Shown here: positions 55,878 to 63,937 of the stretch, piece after piece
Layout: each line of letters opens with the position of its first letter
Numbering within the stretch: the first letter of the stretch is position 1
Origin: Prochlorococcus sp. MIT 1300
Lineage (GTDB): Bacteria; Cyanobacteriota; Cyanobacteriia; PCC-6307; Cyanobiaceae
Assembly: GCF_034092375.1 (NCBI RefSeq)
Contig: NZ_CP139302.1
Coordinates: 496,001-560,000 of the forward strand
Length of the DNA stretch: 64,000 bases
Direction of reading: 5' to 3'
The notes under the pieces: model-generated
The model's database searches: none
The model's input: the letters and a program-made list of their open reading frames with translations, nothing else
What the model was told of the DNA's origin: nothing
Program-made: the position numbers and the translations under genes

Positions 55878-57466
55878 GCCTCAAGAAGTCGGTTGACAGA
55901 AGATCTATCCAATAGAAGGATTCGCAAATCGCCATCCTCAGTACGCAATGAACTTAGAAAAGCTTGCTTACTTTCAACATCTTCTAAAAAATCACTAATA
56001 GTTGAAGCCAAAATTTGTTGCACCCGCAACGGTTGAACTCCCACCAACTCCTCACCTAGTTGAAAAAGGTCCCTACCCTTCTCCCCATCTAGTTGACCTT
56101 CAACCCTCACTGGCGAAAAATGACTCGCGCCAATTATTAATAACGATCTACTAGAAGCATGATTGGAAGTTGTAGACAATAAAAGTCCTAATTGTTCTGT
56201 AATTGGTGGGGTTATTAAATCAAGTGTCCCTCCTGCTAAAAAAACAGGAACAGGTACTAAGGCACCGCCTTCATTTGGCCAAAGCAAACTTCCAAAACTA
56301 TTTAAAGCAACAATCGCCTGAAGTTCTTTTATTGGCTTTTGAGGCTGAACTGGCACATCAATCATTTGGCACTGCAGAAGTTGCGAAAGATTTGTCAAAG
56401 AGAGATCATCTAATGCTTTTTCGCATCTCTTCTCTAACCCTGGCTCTGGCACAGCACCCGAGGCTAAAAACGCCGTCAACGCCCCTAAGGAATGCCCCAT
56501 GAGAACCAAACGTTTGGCAGAAATCTTTAATCTGCCTTCTTCTTTGGCAGCTAAAACCGACCTCAGATCTTCAAGCCTTTCTGGAATGACCTCAGCACCT
56601 GGAGGCAACCGACGACCTTCTAACAAACCTTTGACAGCTTTCCCATCACTTCCTGGATGCTCAAAAACAACAACAGGCCATCCTTGAATAGCAAGCTTAC
56701 GGGCTAACCACTGAAAATGGCCCTTACTTCCCCCCAGTCCAGGCATAAATACAACCCAACTATTTTTTAATGGCATACCTATTTGTGGACGCCATACCTC
56801 TAGTGGAAGTGGCTGATTACGATGTTCAACTTCAAGAAACTGCTGTTCAGGAACAAGATCGACTTTTTCTAAAGAAAGTTTTGGGGACCTAATACTTAAC
56901 TTAGAGGTTTTAATTTTTTGAACAGAAAAAACAAGATTCTGCTGTCTTTGCAACTGAACACGCCATCTATTTGCTAAATTTAAAAGTGCATCTAAGTCAA
57001 GGCGAATGCTTTCTGCAGGTAGAGCCTCCAAAAGGTCGAGCGTCGACACCTGAGGCTGGCTCTCGAACAAAGACTCGAGTGTGTGAAATACCTTGTTTCC
57101 ACTAGTGTCTTCATCCAAACGTATCAAATCACTAACCTCATCCAATAACTGCCTTCCCGCCCAACTTCGCAACATCTGCCGCCCCATACTTTGTCTCTTA
57201 AGGAGGGGAGCTTTAAGCAAATTTCTCAAGCCCTGTTTACTTTCGGAGTCCAATAGGTTTAACCATGTTTCCAACTCAGAGCTTCGCTGAGGGGCAGAAC
57301 GACTCCATGCCGCAAGATCTTTAATTGAAATAGGAATAGCCATTTCCTCAAATTCAACATCTAATCTCTCTGCGCCAGCAATAGGCAATATCCCAGACAA
57401 GCCAAATACCAGGCTTACTAAAAGTCCATTCAAAACCCTCTTACCAATTGATCGTTTTAAGAACAA
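55868..57466 (-). CDS. DUF1400 alpha/beta hydrolase (secreted)
   Basis: 532 residues from TTG. An N-terminal signal peptide (KRVLNGLLVSLVFGLSGILPIAGA) precedes a cyanobacterial DUF1400 helical domain (about 35-150) and an alpha/beta hydrolase domain (about 215-520). The nucleophile elbow is LMGHSLGALTAFLAS, the oxyanion region VVFMPGLGGSKGHFQWLA, and the late histidine ASHFSPV. It probably acts in the periplasm or at the outer face on an ester. The start is very close (11 bp) to the divergent MFS gene. Confidence 0.85.
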   Translation of the reverse strand: MFLKRSIGKRVLNGLLVSLVFGLSGILPIAGAERLDVEFEEMAIPISIKDLAAWSRSAPQRSSELETWLNLLDSESKQGLRNLLKAPLLKRQSMGRQMLRSWAGRQLLDEVSDLIRLDEDTSGNKVFHTLESLFESQPQVSTLDLLEALPAESIRLDLDALLNLANRWRVQLQRQQNLVFSVQKIKTSKLSIRSPKLSLEKVDLVPEQQFLEVEHRNQPLPLEVWRPQIGMPLKNSWVVFMPGLGGSKGHFQWLARKLAIQGWPVVVFEHPGSDGKAVKGLLEGRRLPPGAEVIPERLEDLRSVLAAKEEGRLKISAKRLVLMGHSLGALTAFLASGAVPEPGLEKRCEKALDDLSLTNLSQLLQCQMIDVPVQPQKPIKELQAIVALNSFGSLLWPNEGGALVPVPVFLAGGTLDLITPPITEQLGLLLSTTSNHASSRSLLIIGASHFSPVRVEGQLDGEKGRDLFQLGEELVGVQPLRVQQILASTISDFLEDVESKQAFLSSLRTEDGDLRILLLDRSSVNRLLEAQY

Positions 57467-57477
57467 CTCCTCGTCCT

Positions 57478-58692
57478 ATGCGTTGGTGGAACCAGTTTCC
57501 CTCAAGTCTGAGGTTTATTGCCAGTACAAGACTCTTGGCCTCTCTAGGAACAGGTGGTGTGATTTATTTCACAGCACTGGTCTTTAAGCAATTAGCTTTT
57601 TCTGCAACTGAGATTGGCACAGGATTTGCTGCTGCAGCTATTACTGGATCAATTGCAAGAATACTGTCAGGGAAACTTGTTGATAAGACGGAGGACTGCC
57701 TCTCTCCAGTGATTTGGGCAGCAAGCGTAGCAATCTTGGCCGACATAACTCTTTTAAGGGGATACAGCTTTAACAGTTACCTCCTAGGACAATTGCTCTT
57801 GGGAACAGCTGCTGGACTTTATTGGCCAGCAATAGAGGTGGCGGTACCAATAAGCTGTAAAACATACCCATCTAACAAAGGGTTCGCACTAGTCCGTAGC
57901 GCTGATGCTCTTGGCATAAGCCTAGGAGCACTAATGGGAACCACCTTCGCTTGGCTGAACATACTTCGAGCAATATATATCTTCGACACATTCTGCATGT
58001 TTTTGTTGTTACTTTTAATGAGAAAGAACCGGTCCTTAATAGGAAGAAAAGCTGACAAATTAATGACTTTAAGAGAAAACTCATTGGCGAGTTATGAACC
58101 AAGAGAAGATCACACAAAGTGGATAAAACCATTAATTCCTATCCTAGTCATTAGTTTAATTTCAACTCTTATCTTTTCCTTGCTTCAAAGTGCTCTCCCC
58201 ATAGATCTAAGAAATGGTAGTCTTGATAGATTGGCATTAGATAATAGATGGACAGGAGGTATTATTGCAATTCAACTTTTCCTCTTAGTAATCTTTCAAT
58301 GGCCGCTAGGTGAATGGCTTTCAAGACGAACTACTGGGTTTGGCCTAAAGCTTAGTCTTTCATTGCTTGCTTGTGGCTCATTATTAATTGGCTTTTCTGG
58401 CTTTAGTAGCAATGGATGGTTAATAGTTTTATTAGCACAAATACCAATTGCTTTAGGCCTAGCGGCATTCCTACCTACAGCAACAGAATCCATTATTCAG
58501 CAAACCCCTGCTAATAAAAGAGGTATAGGAATGGCGTTGTTCTCTCAGTGCTTCGCTATTAGCGCAATAATTGCTCCAATAGCAGGAGGAAGACTCTTAG
58601 ATTCTCAGGGCAATGGTGTCCTACTCTGGACAATCACTGCTATCGCATGCTGCTTAGCTATACCACTAGAGACTACAAACAAGAAAGACTAA
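57478..58692 (+). CDS. Major facilitator superfamily transporter
   Basis: About 404 residues from the ATG at 57478; a TTG ten codons upstream would overlap the divergent gene. Around twelve hydrophobic segments; a typical loop 2-3 stretch is RILSGKLVDKTEDCLSP, and the C-terminal half has RRTTGFGLKLSLSLLACG. Efflux carriers of the quinone/drug type look similar, but the substrate is unknown. The promoter must lie within the neighbouring hydrolase gene because there is no spacer. Confidence 0.85.
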   Translation: MRWWNQFPSSLRFIASTRLLASLGTGGVIYFTALVFKQLAFSATEIGTGFAAAAITGSIARILSGKLVDKTEDCLSPVIWAASVAILADITLLRGYSFNSYLLGQLLLGTAAGLYWPAIEVAVPISCKTYPSNKGFALVRSADALGISLGALMGTTFAWLNILRAIYIFDTFCMFLLLLLMRKNRSLIGRKADKLMTLRENSLASYEPREDHTKWIKPLIPILVISLISTLIFSLLQSALPIDLRNGSLDRLALDNRWTGGIIAIQLFLLVIFQWPLGEWLSRRTTGFGLKLSLSLLACGSLLIGFSGFSSNGWLIVLLAQIPIALGLAAFLPTATESIIQQTPANKRGIGMALFSQCFAISAIIAPIAGGRLLDSQGNGVLLWTITAIACCLAIPLETTNKKD

Positions 58693-58720
58693 ACAAACCT
58701 ATTAAAATAGAATATTACGA

Positions 58721-59086
58721 CTATTTTTCAGACTCTGAAGACATCTCGATCAGTCGCCTTTCTCTTAGAAAAAGAAAGAAAGGTGCCGCAAATGCAAAGG
58801 CTATTACAAAAGAACTTAGCACAACTAGCCACAGGTTCTTCATCTGCAAACGTCTACTTTCAACAAAAAACCAAATCGTGATAGAGGAGGCAGATATAAT
58901 TAGATCTCTAGAAAGTGACTGAGCCGCTGGATTAGAATTCGCTAGATCAATAAATAATTTTATGTCAAAGGTAGGACCATACTCACTGATAAATTGAATA
59001 TTAGCAAGAGTTGGCAACACGGCTCCTGATATTGCAAGCATTAAATAGATAAAACATAAAACCTGCCTGGAAAGATTAATGTTCAT
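58721..59086 (-). CDS. DUF2834 membrane protein
   Basis: 121 residues with three membrane segments (VLCFIYLMLAISGAVLPTLA, IISASSITIWFFVESRRL and LWLVVLSSFVIAFAFAAPFFLFLRERR). The patterns DLIISASSITIWFFVESRR and FAFAAPFFLFLRERR are typical of DUF2834, widespread in cyanobacteria. Function unknown. It converges on the MFS gene with 28 bp between stops. Confidence 0.85.
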   Translation of the reverse strand: MNINLSRQVLCFIYLMLAISGAVLPTLANIQFISEYGPTFDIKLFIDLANSNPAAQSLSRDLIISASSITIWFFVESRRLQMKNLWLVVLSSFVIAFAFAAPFFLFLRERRLIEMSSESEK

Positions 59087-59302
59087 AGCTAATTTTTTAC
59101 TGAAAAGCCCAAAAGGGTTGCCTAGGAGACTAAGAAAACTTTGTCAGCCCTGGGATCGACAAATACAACCTATTACCCAACTCCCAATAAGCACTCCACT
59201 CCAAATATCGGCGAAATCAGCATTTAAGGCAATGGGTGTAAAGGCTGATTGCATTCAAGCTGAATCAGCAGGATGCTTACAACATCGAATACGGAGGCGT
59301 CC
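59087..59302. other. Region between DUF2834 and the interrupted small gene
   Basis: 216 bp. It contains reading frames without protein-like composition (Arg/Pro/Ser-rich on both strands). It is somewhat richer in G+C than the flanks. It may hold the promoter and leader of the next unit or be remnant sequence; I see no tRNA or known RNA motif. Confidence 0.35.
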
Positions 59303-59455
59303 ATGGACGACACGCCACCTGAGGATTTTTAGAAGCAGCTGATTCAGGTCCCTGCTCCAACAGTCTTCACCCATATGTGGGCTTTCGTCTGGCGAGACAT
59401 TCAGCAGGTTCGTCAAGCCAGTCGACCTCCTCAGCATCGTTTAGGTGCCCTTTAA
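59303..59455 (+). pseudogene. Small gene interrupted by an in-frame TAG
   Basis: A strong Shine-Dalgarno GGAGG (59293-59297) sits 5 nt before ATG at 59303. The frame reads MDDTPPEDF, then TAG at 59330-59332, and continues open for 40 more codons with protein-like sequence (KQLIQVPAPTVFTHMWAFVW and RDIQQVRQASRPP) to TAA at 59453-59455. A TAG-to-TTG change would give an intact 50-residue protein. Either the gene is newly broken, there is a sequencing error, or the stop is read through. No family recognised. An intrinsic terminator follows about 75 bp downstream. Confidence 0.5.
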
Positions 59456-59530
59456 GGAGAGTTGCCTAACACCTGAACACTTGGCCCCAGGTTCCAACTC
59501 AGAAGCTTCCTAACCTTCTAATTTCTTTGT

Positions 59531-59560
59531 AACCGACTCCTATAAGGGGTCGGTTCTTTT
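59531..59560 (+). terminator. Intrinsic terminator
   Basis: AACCGACTCC (59531-59540) pairs with GGGGTCGGTT (59546-59555), 10 bp with one G-U, around TATAA. It is followed by CTTTTAT. It ends the transcript of the interrupted small gene or a longer upstream RNA and precedes the PfkB gene. Confidence 0.85.
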
Positions 59561-59670
59561 ATGAGTAAAAACTAAATCTCTCAAGACAAAGCCATCATCC
59601 TCAATCCCAAGGTTTTCAAATAACGCAAGTTGGTAGAAAAAATTTCACCTAAATCAAAAGGAAGTTAACA

Positions 59671-60522
59671 ATGCGCTCTATAAAAAAAAAGGACCTCCCC
59701 AAACTTCCTTCAATGAGGGTTGCTGTTATTGGTCACGTAGAATGGGTTTCATTCATATACCCAAACCAACTACCAAAACCTGGAATTATTTGCCATGCTA
59801 TAGAAAGTTTTGAGGAGCCCGCTGGTGGCGGTGCAGTAGCAGCAGTAAAGCTAGCAAAATTGATTGGACAACCAGTAGATTTATTTACAGCTCTAGGAAA
59901 AGATCTTATTGGAGAAAGAAGCTACCAAAGGCTAACAGAACTTGGCGTAAATGTTCATGCCGTATGGAAAGATTCCCCTACAAGAAAAGGAATAAGTATG
60001 GTCGACTCCCAAGGAGACAGAGCTATTACTGTTATTGGTGAAAGGCTTCAACCTAATGGTGCAGATGATCTGCCATGGGAGATTTTAAAAGTTTGCCAAG
60101 GCGCTTTTGTGACCGCAACAGATGCACTAGGCCTAAAACATAGTAGAGAAGCTAATTTACTAGCTGGGACCCCAAGAATAAGGATTCCTACACTTAACAA
60201 GTCCGAAATTCAACTAGATGTATTAATTGGAAGCAAGTTAGACCCTGATGAAAATATCTCCAATAATGTACTTGTCAAACCTCCAAAACTACGGATCGCC
60301 ACAGAAGGTGAACAAGGTGGAGAAGTAATACCAGGAGGTAGATACAAAGCAGCGAAAATTAAAGGAGCTGTTATAGACACATACGGATGCGGAGACAGTT
60401 TTGCCGCAGGAGTAACAGCTGGCTTGTCTGCTGGCTGGAATCTCGAATCAGCTATCAATCTTGGAGCTCATTGTGGAGCTAATTGTGTTGAGCACAAGGG
60501 TCCATACGGACCCAATCAATAA
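59671..60522 (+). CDS. PfkB-family carbohydrate kinase
   Basis: 283 residues. The N-terminal glycine motif is AGGGAVAAVKLAKLIG; the ATP/catalytic motif is DTYGCGDSFAAGVTAGL with the base Asp in G-C-G-D. The middle contains TALGKDLIGERSYQRLTELGV and TRKGISMVDSQGDRAITVIG. It phosphorylates a sugar or nucleoside with ATP; the substrate is not readable. The length is a little short for ribokinase (about 300) but complete at both ends. Confidence 0.88.
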   Translation: MRSIKKKDLPKLPSMRVAVIGHVEWVSFIYPNQLPKPGIICHAIESFEEPAGGGAVAAVKLAKLIGQPVDLFTALGKDLIGERSYQRLTELGVNVHAVWKDSPTRKGISMVDSQGDRAITVIGERLQPNGADDLPWEILKVCQGAFVTATDALGLKHSREANLLAGTPRIRIPTLNKSEIQLDVLIGSKLDPDENISNNVLVKPPKLRIATEGEQGGEVIPGGRYKAAKIKGAVIDTYGCGDSFAAGVTAGLSAGWNLESAINLGAHCGANCVEHKGPYGPNQ

Positions 60523-60656
60523 ACTCTTAAATCAAACTTAAAAGCGAAGAGCAGGATGGACTTAAAACGTCAAATGAGAATTGCAACAAACTTAACCTAC
60601 TTAAAATTTCACCCAATAGAATCCAAATCAGGTCTTTTGACTCTAAAAGCGTATCT

Positions 60657-60815
60657 GTGGAAGCTCTCAACGCTATTTTAACCAACATCAAGCATCCTAT
60701 TGAAGGAATAGCATACCTATTCTATATAGGACTAATAGTTCGCTGGAAATGGCCTAAATCATGGAACAGACTTCTACACGCCCTTTCAGCCCCAACAACA
60801 TCATTAAACAAATAA
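60657..60815 (+). CDS. Possible small membrane protein
   Basis: 52 codons from GTG: MEALNAILTNIKHPIEGIA, then a hydrophobic YLFYIGLIVRW and a basic KWPKSWNRLLHAL tail. The same frame is open upstream to 60531 with protein-like sequence (for example LLKISPNRIQIRSFDS) but without an ATG, GTG or TTG, so the true gene may be longer, use an unusual start, or have lost its start. No Shine-Dalgarno seen before the GTG. Uncertain. Confidence 0.35.
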   Translation: MEALNAILTNIKHPIEGIAYLFYIGLIVRWKWPKSWNRLLHALSAPTTSLNK

Positions 60816-60893
60816 ATACAAGCATGTGATTTAATCAAAAGAAAGCATGAAGCTATTTATTTCGACTAATAGCAATGTGCTTATACATAAAAG

Positions 60894-61265
60894 ATGCTTA
60901 CAAACATATTTTGCATGGCTTTCAAACTAATTTCTAGCCTCTCATTATTATTGTTCTTTGCCTATGCAATAAAAAGGATGATTTTTTCAACAAGGAAACC
61001 AAACTCAATCAATAGATTGCGCAAGGAAAACCAATTTAGATCTAAGGCAAAAGAGAGCTATTCAAACTTTTTGATGTTAGATCCCGATCATGATATAAAG
61101 ATGGAAACCTGGAATAACGAACATGAGCTGCGCGAGAAGGCTGACATTCATCGAGCAAGATTAAATAAGTTTGGCAGTTCGCGCCTAAATGGCGAAATTT
61201 TGTACATGGACAAGTCTGGGCTTATATACAAAATCTCATCAACCAACACGAGAATGTACCTTTAA
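60894..61265 (+). CDS. Hypothetical protein with one membrane segment
   Basis: 123 residues: an N-terminal membrane helix (about 8-27, FKLISSLSLLLFFAYAI) then a basic, polar domain (LRKENQFRSKAKESYSNFL to HELREKADIHRARLNKFG) and a short C-terminal strand region (EILYMDKSGLIYKISS). An internal ATG at codon 8 is another start. No family recognised. It lies in a run of small unassigned genes between PfkB and acsF. Confidence 0.55.
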   Translation: MLTNIFCMAFKLISSLSLLLFFAYAIKRMIFSTRKPNSINRLRKENQFRSKAKESYSNFLMLDPDHDIKMETWNNEHELREKADIHRARLNKFGSSRLNGEILYMDKSGLIYKISSTNTRMYL

Positions 61266-61366
61266 TCTAAAAAAATTAGCAGTAAACCTTCATCATTAAA
61301 GCCTACTTATTCAACCAATATCACGAAAACCCTAAAAGTCTATAATCTAAGAGTTTTCAAAGTGAT

Positions 61367-61513
61367 ATGACCATGAGAATTATTCAAGCTCACAAAAAAT
61401 TAATTTCCTGGTATCAGAAAAAATTAGGTCTTAGCGACTATGGACTTTTGTGGCTCGTATTCTTTAAAGGAATTGTTCTCACAATTATCATACAGAAGAT
61501 ATTTCTAAAATAA
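61367..61513 (+). CDS. Small conserved-type membrane protein
   Basis: 48 codons: MTMRIIQAHKKLISWYQKKL, then GLSDYGLLWLVFFKGIVLTI with a single hydrophobic segment, ending IIIQKIFLK. The arrangement WYQKKLG-SDY-LLW-FFKG resembles very small proteins repeatedly present in marine picocyanobacteria, but I have no functional name. A perfect -10 hexamer TATAAT lies at 61341-61346, 21 bp before the ATG, so it has its own promoter and a short leader. CCCTAA-TAG-TTAGGG (61542-61556) downstream may act as a weak terminator. Confidence 0.6.
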   Translation: MTMRIIQAHKKLISWYQKKLGLSDYGLLWLVFFKGIVLTIIIQKIFLK

Positions 61514-61868
61514 TTATAATGACCATTAAGTACAAAAGGGTCCCTAATAGTTAGGGTTGTAATCACTTCCAACTCAAGTGCTTTGCTACAGCAGCCTTTT
61601 TAAACCAAGACTCCTAAACCAAGCATACTTTTAACCAGTCACATACCTCTCACGGCAGGGAGAATGAAGGCAGATGTCCGTAAACCCTTTATAGGGCATG
61701 CTTTTCAAGCTTAAGCTGTTTAAATTGATCCACATTTATATTAAGAGGCCTACAACCCAAACCCTTTACAAACAGAAGCTTTATGCCAACTCTATTAAGT
61801 GCTGAGGCAAATCAGCTTAATTCATGGACTTAAAGGCTTAAAATGCTACTCCGGTTTAGAGAAAGGGA
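61514..61868. other. Upstream region of acsF
   Basis: 355 bp with no sizeable reading frame. It contains the small inverted repeat CCCTAA/TTAGGG at 61542-61556 and the acsF ribosome-binding site GAAAGGGA just before 61869. A 16-codon frame with a good Shine-Dalgarno (AGGGAGA before an ATG near 61665) is present but too short to support. The length suggests a long leader or regulated promoter for acsF. Confidence 0.4.
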
Positions 61869-62912
61869 ATGACAGCTACTACTGCTCCTGCCATGAGAGG
61901 TGGTGGAAGGAATGAACTTCCACCCCATCTTGATGAAAACCTCTTAACACCACGGTTTTACACAACAGAGTTCGACAAGGCCGCTAAGACAGATCTTGAG
62001 ATTGCCAGAAAGGACTTTGAGGCGATGTTCAAGGAAATGGAGGCTGATTACAACCTCAAGCACTTTGACCGTAAAGCTTCACTTGATCGGCTCAATGAAC
62101 TTTCCCCTGAAGACAAAGCTATTTACGAAAGTTATCTAGTTCGTTCTGTTGTCTCCGAATTCTCGGGGTTTTTACTTTTTAAAGAAATCTCTAATCGCTT
62201 CAAAAAAGCTGGTAGACAGGAGCTCGGGCAATTTTTCCAGTTTCTATCTAGGGATGAAGCCCGTCATGCAGGATTCCTTGGAAGAGCCCTCAAAGCAGAA
62301 GGCATAAATGTTGACCTTCCTAACTTAGGGAATAAAAGAGCTGCAACATTTTTCCCATTAAGTTGGGTCTTGTACTCCTTATATCTCTCAGAAAAAATTG
62401 GATATTGGCGTTACATCCTTATCAACAGGCACCTAAAAGATCATCCTGAAAAGGCATGTGCCCCTCTTTTTGATTTCTTCGAGCCTTGGTGCCAAGACGA
62501 AAACCGTCACGGAGATTGCATAAATCTGATGATGCGTTGCTGGCCTGGAATGACCAAAGGCTTCCGCGGAAAAATACTTAGCAGGTTCTTCTTATGGACG
62601 GTTTTCCTTACTCACACACTCACTGTTTGTGAGCGAGGCGACTTCTACAAAATGTTAGGTATTGACCCTGTTCTTTTCGATGAAGAGGTAATCATTCAAA
62701 CAAATAATACCTCTAAAAATGCATTTCCTTGGGTGTACAAATTCGAGGACGGGAAGTTTTTAGAAATGCGAGTTCAAATATTAAATGCCTTTAAAAACTG
62801 GAGAAAAAGTTCAGGATTAGCAAAGCCTTTGGCCTTTAGCAAGTTTGTCTCATTAATGCTTAGACAATTTGCTCTTCCTATGGAGAAAACAAATTCAGTT
62901 AGATATTCTTAA
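61869..62912 (+). CDS. acsF: Mg-protoporphyrin IX monomethyl ester (oxidative) cyclase
   Basis: 347 residues, normal for AcsF/ChlA. Di-iron ligands fit the expected pattern: Glu97 (SEFSGF), E130-x-x-H133 (DEARHAGF), Glu175 (YLSEKIGYWRY) and E211-x-x-H214 (DENRHGD). The N-terminus LTPRFYTTEFDKAAK is diagnostic. It uses O2 to form the fifth ring, making divinyl protochlorophyllide. The start ATG at 61869 has GAAAGGGA ahead of it. The FdC2-like ferredoxin and Ycf54 lie just downstream on the opposite strand. Confidence 0.97.
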   Translation: MTATTAPAMRGGGRNELPPHLDENLLTPRFYTTEFDKAAKTDLEIARKDFEAMFKEMEADYNLKHFDRKASLDRLNELSPEDKAIYESYLVRSVVSEFSGFLLFKEISNRFKKAGRQELGQFFQFLSRDEARHAGFLGRALKAEGINVDLPNLGNKRAATFFPLSWVLYSLYLSEKIGYWRYILINRHLKDHPEKACAPLFDFFEPWCQDENRHGDCINLMMRCWPGMTKGFRGKILSRFFLWTVFLTHTLTVCERGDFYKMLGIDPVLFDEEVIIQTNNTSKNAFPWVYKFEDGKFLEMRVQILNAFKNWRKSSGLAKPLAFSKFVSLMLRQFALPMEKTNSVRYS

Positions 62913-62985
62913 AAAAATCCAGACAAGAAACTAATTAGAAACGAATGGATTAAAAGATAAGTTTCACTAACTAAAAAATATCAAT

Positions 62986-63351
62986 CTATAGGTCAAAGGG
63001 GCTTCCTGGTTGAGCGTTTACTTGACCTAAATACTTCCCAAATTGTTTTTCATACACTTCATCTTCATCTTGAGTTTCAAGTTCTAATGGCCCAGTAGCA
63101 CGAGCTATACAAAGCAATCCATAACCTTGTGCGACCATTTCCTGAGACAAACCTATACCAGTGGACTGATCCATAGACCCAGATAAAATTCGTACAGCAC
63201 ACGTTGTACAGCAACCATTCCTACAGGAAAATGGAAGTTCTTCGCCATGGGATTCAAAGCATCTAAGGATATAATCTCCCTCAGGCACATCAAAAGTAAT
63301 AGTTCGTCCCACTTTTCGATGATGGATAGTTACTTTGTGAAGAGGTTTCAT
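62986..63351 (-). CDS. FdC2-type [2Fe-2S] ferredoxin with C-terminal extension
   Basis: 121 residues, about 25 longer than photosynthetic PetF. Cluster cysteines C43, C48, C51 and C81 follow C-x4-C-x2-C-xn-C in SCRNGCCTTCAVRI and LLCIARA; the double cysteine and CAVRI match FdC2 of plants and cyanobacteria. The C-terminus LETQDEDEVYEKQFGKYLG is also FdC2-like. Plant FdC2 is required for normal chlorophyll synthesis, with defects at the cyclase step. Lying between acsF and ycf54, it is a strong candidate electron donor for AcsF. Confidence 0.88.
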   Translation of the reverse strand: MKPLHKVTIHHRKVGRTITFDVPEGDYILRCFESHGEELPFSCRNGCCTTCAVRILSGSMDQSTGIGLSQEMVAQGYGLLCIARATGPLELETQDEDEVYEKQFGKYLGQVNAQPGSPFDL

Positions 63352-63479
63352 ATCAATGAGCCAAAACAGAGGACAAGGGATTAAACAAAAGAATCATTAT
63401 TAAATGGATAGCTATATTAGAAATTAAAGGATCTAATTTGATAATCTTTCAATAAAGAAAGGTCAAAAGTAAATTCCTA

Positions 63480-63809
63480 CTAATTACTGCTTATATCTCT
63501 ATGAATGGGCGGCGGAGGAAGGGCACCTGCGTGAATATGTAATTCTTCAACGTCCAGTTCTGCTGTAAAGCATTCCCCACCAAAACGTAGTTTTAACCAG
63601 TCAATAGCTTTTGGGTCCTCTGCAACTACTGCTTCAACTCCATTACCAGGTAGCTTAAATTTCTCTACCAAGTCTGGCGAAAGGTACCAAAAAGCAACAT
63701 CCTTACCCTTTCTATTACGCCTTTCAGTAATTGTTTCACGTAACTGCCCATTGCCTGCCAATTGGCCTACAGGGGCAGAAAGTACATATAAAGACTTGGG
63801 GCCTGACAT
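63480..63809 (-). CDS. ycf54: Ycf54 (DUF2488), cyclase accessory protein
   Basis: 109 residues. Core motifs DVAFWYLSPDLVEK and VEAVVAEDPKAIDWLKLRFG (WLKLR at 71-75) match the DUF2488/Ycf54 pattern, in which a FW-(V/L) strand and a WLKLR helix are most conserved. Ycf54 binds AcsF and is needed for its accumulation and activity in Synechocystis and plants. This copy is more divergent at both ends than the Synechocystis protein, so I place it by motif and location. It lies 128 bp upstream of the ferredoxin on the same strand. Confidence 0.78.
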   Translation of the reverse strand: MSGPKSLYVLSAPVGQLAGNGQLRETITERRNRKGKDVAFWYLSPDLVEKFKLPGNGVEAVVAEDPKAIDWLKLRFGGECFTAELDVEELHIHAGALPPPPIHRDISSN

Positions 63810-63937
63810 AAATTAAAAGCCAATGAATATCCCTAAATTAATTATAGCCAATTCATCAGATGTCTTTTAAATGAAAGCTTCTGAAAAATCGAATAAAATC
63901 CAAAATCAATTATTTAATTGATTTGAAGCCTAACTAA

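Noticed and set aside
58647-58922. 91-codon plus-strand frame opposite the DUF2834 gene
   Set aside because: It is composed of Lys/Arg/Ser-rich shadow sequence of DUF2834, and it overlaps the end of the MFS gene.
59079-59342. Arg/Pro-rich 87-codon reading frame, and an antisense 60-codon frame at 59255-59437
   Set aside because: Neither has protein-like hydrophobic patterning or a good ribosome-binding site. The first overlaps the start of the DUF2834 gene, and both overlap the better supported interrupted gene at 59303-59455.
59140-59470. Considered as tmRNA, SRP RNA or RNase P RNA because of higher G+C and a following terminator
   Set aside because: None of the diagnostic motifs were found: no GTTCGA T-arm or acceptor, no SRP GGTCAGGTCCGGAAGGAAGC region, no RNase P GAGGAAAGTCCGGGCTC.
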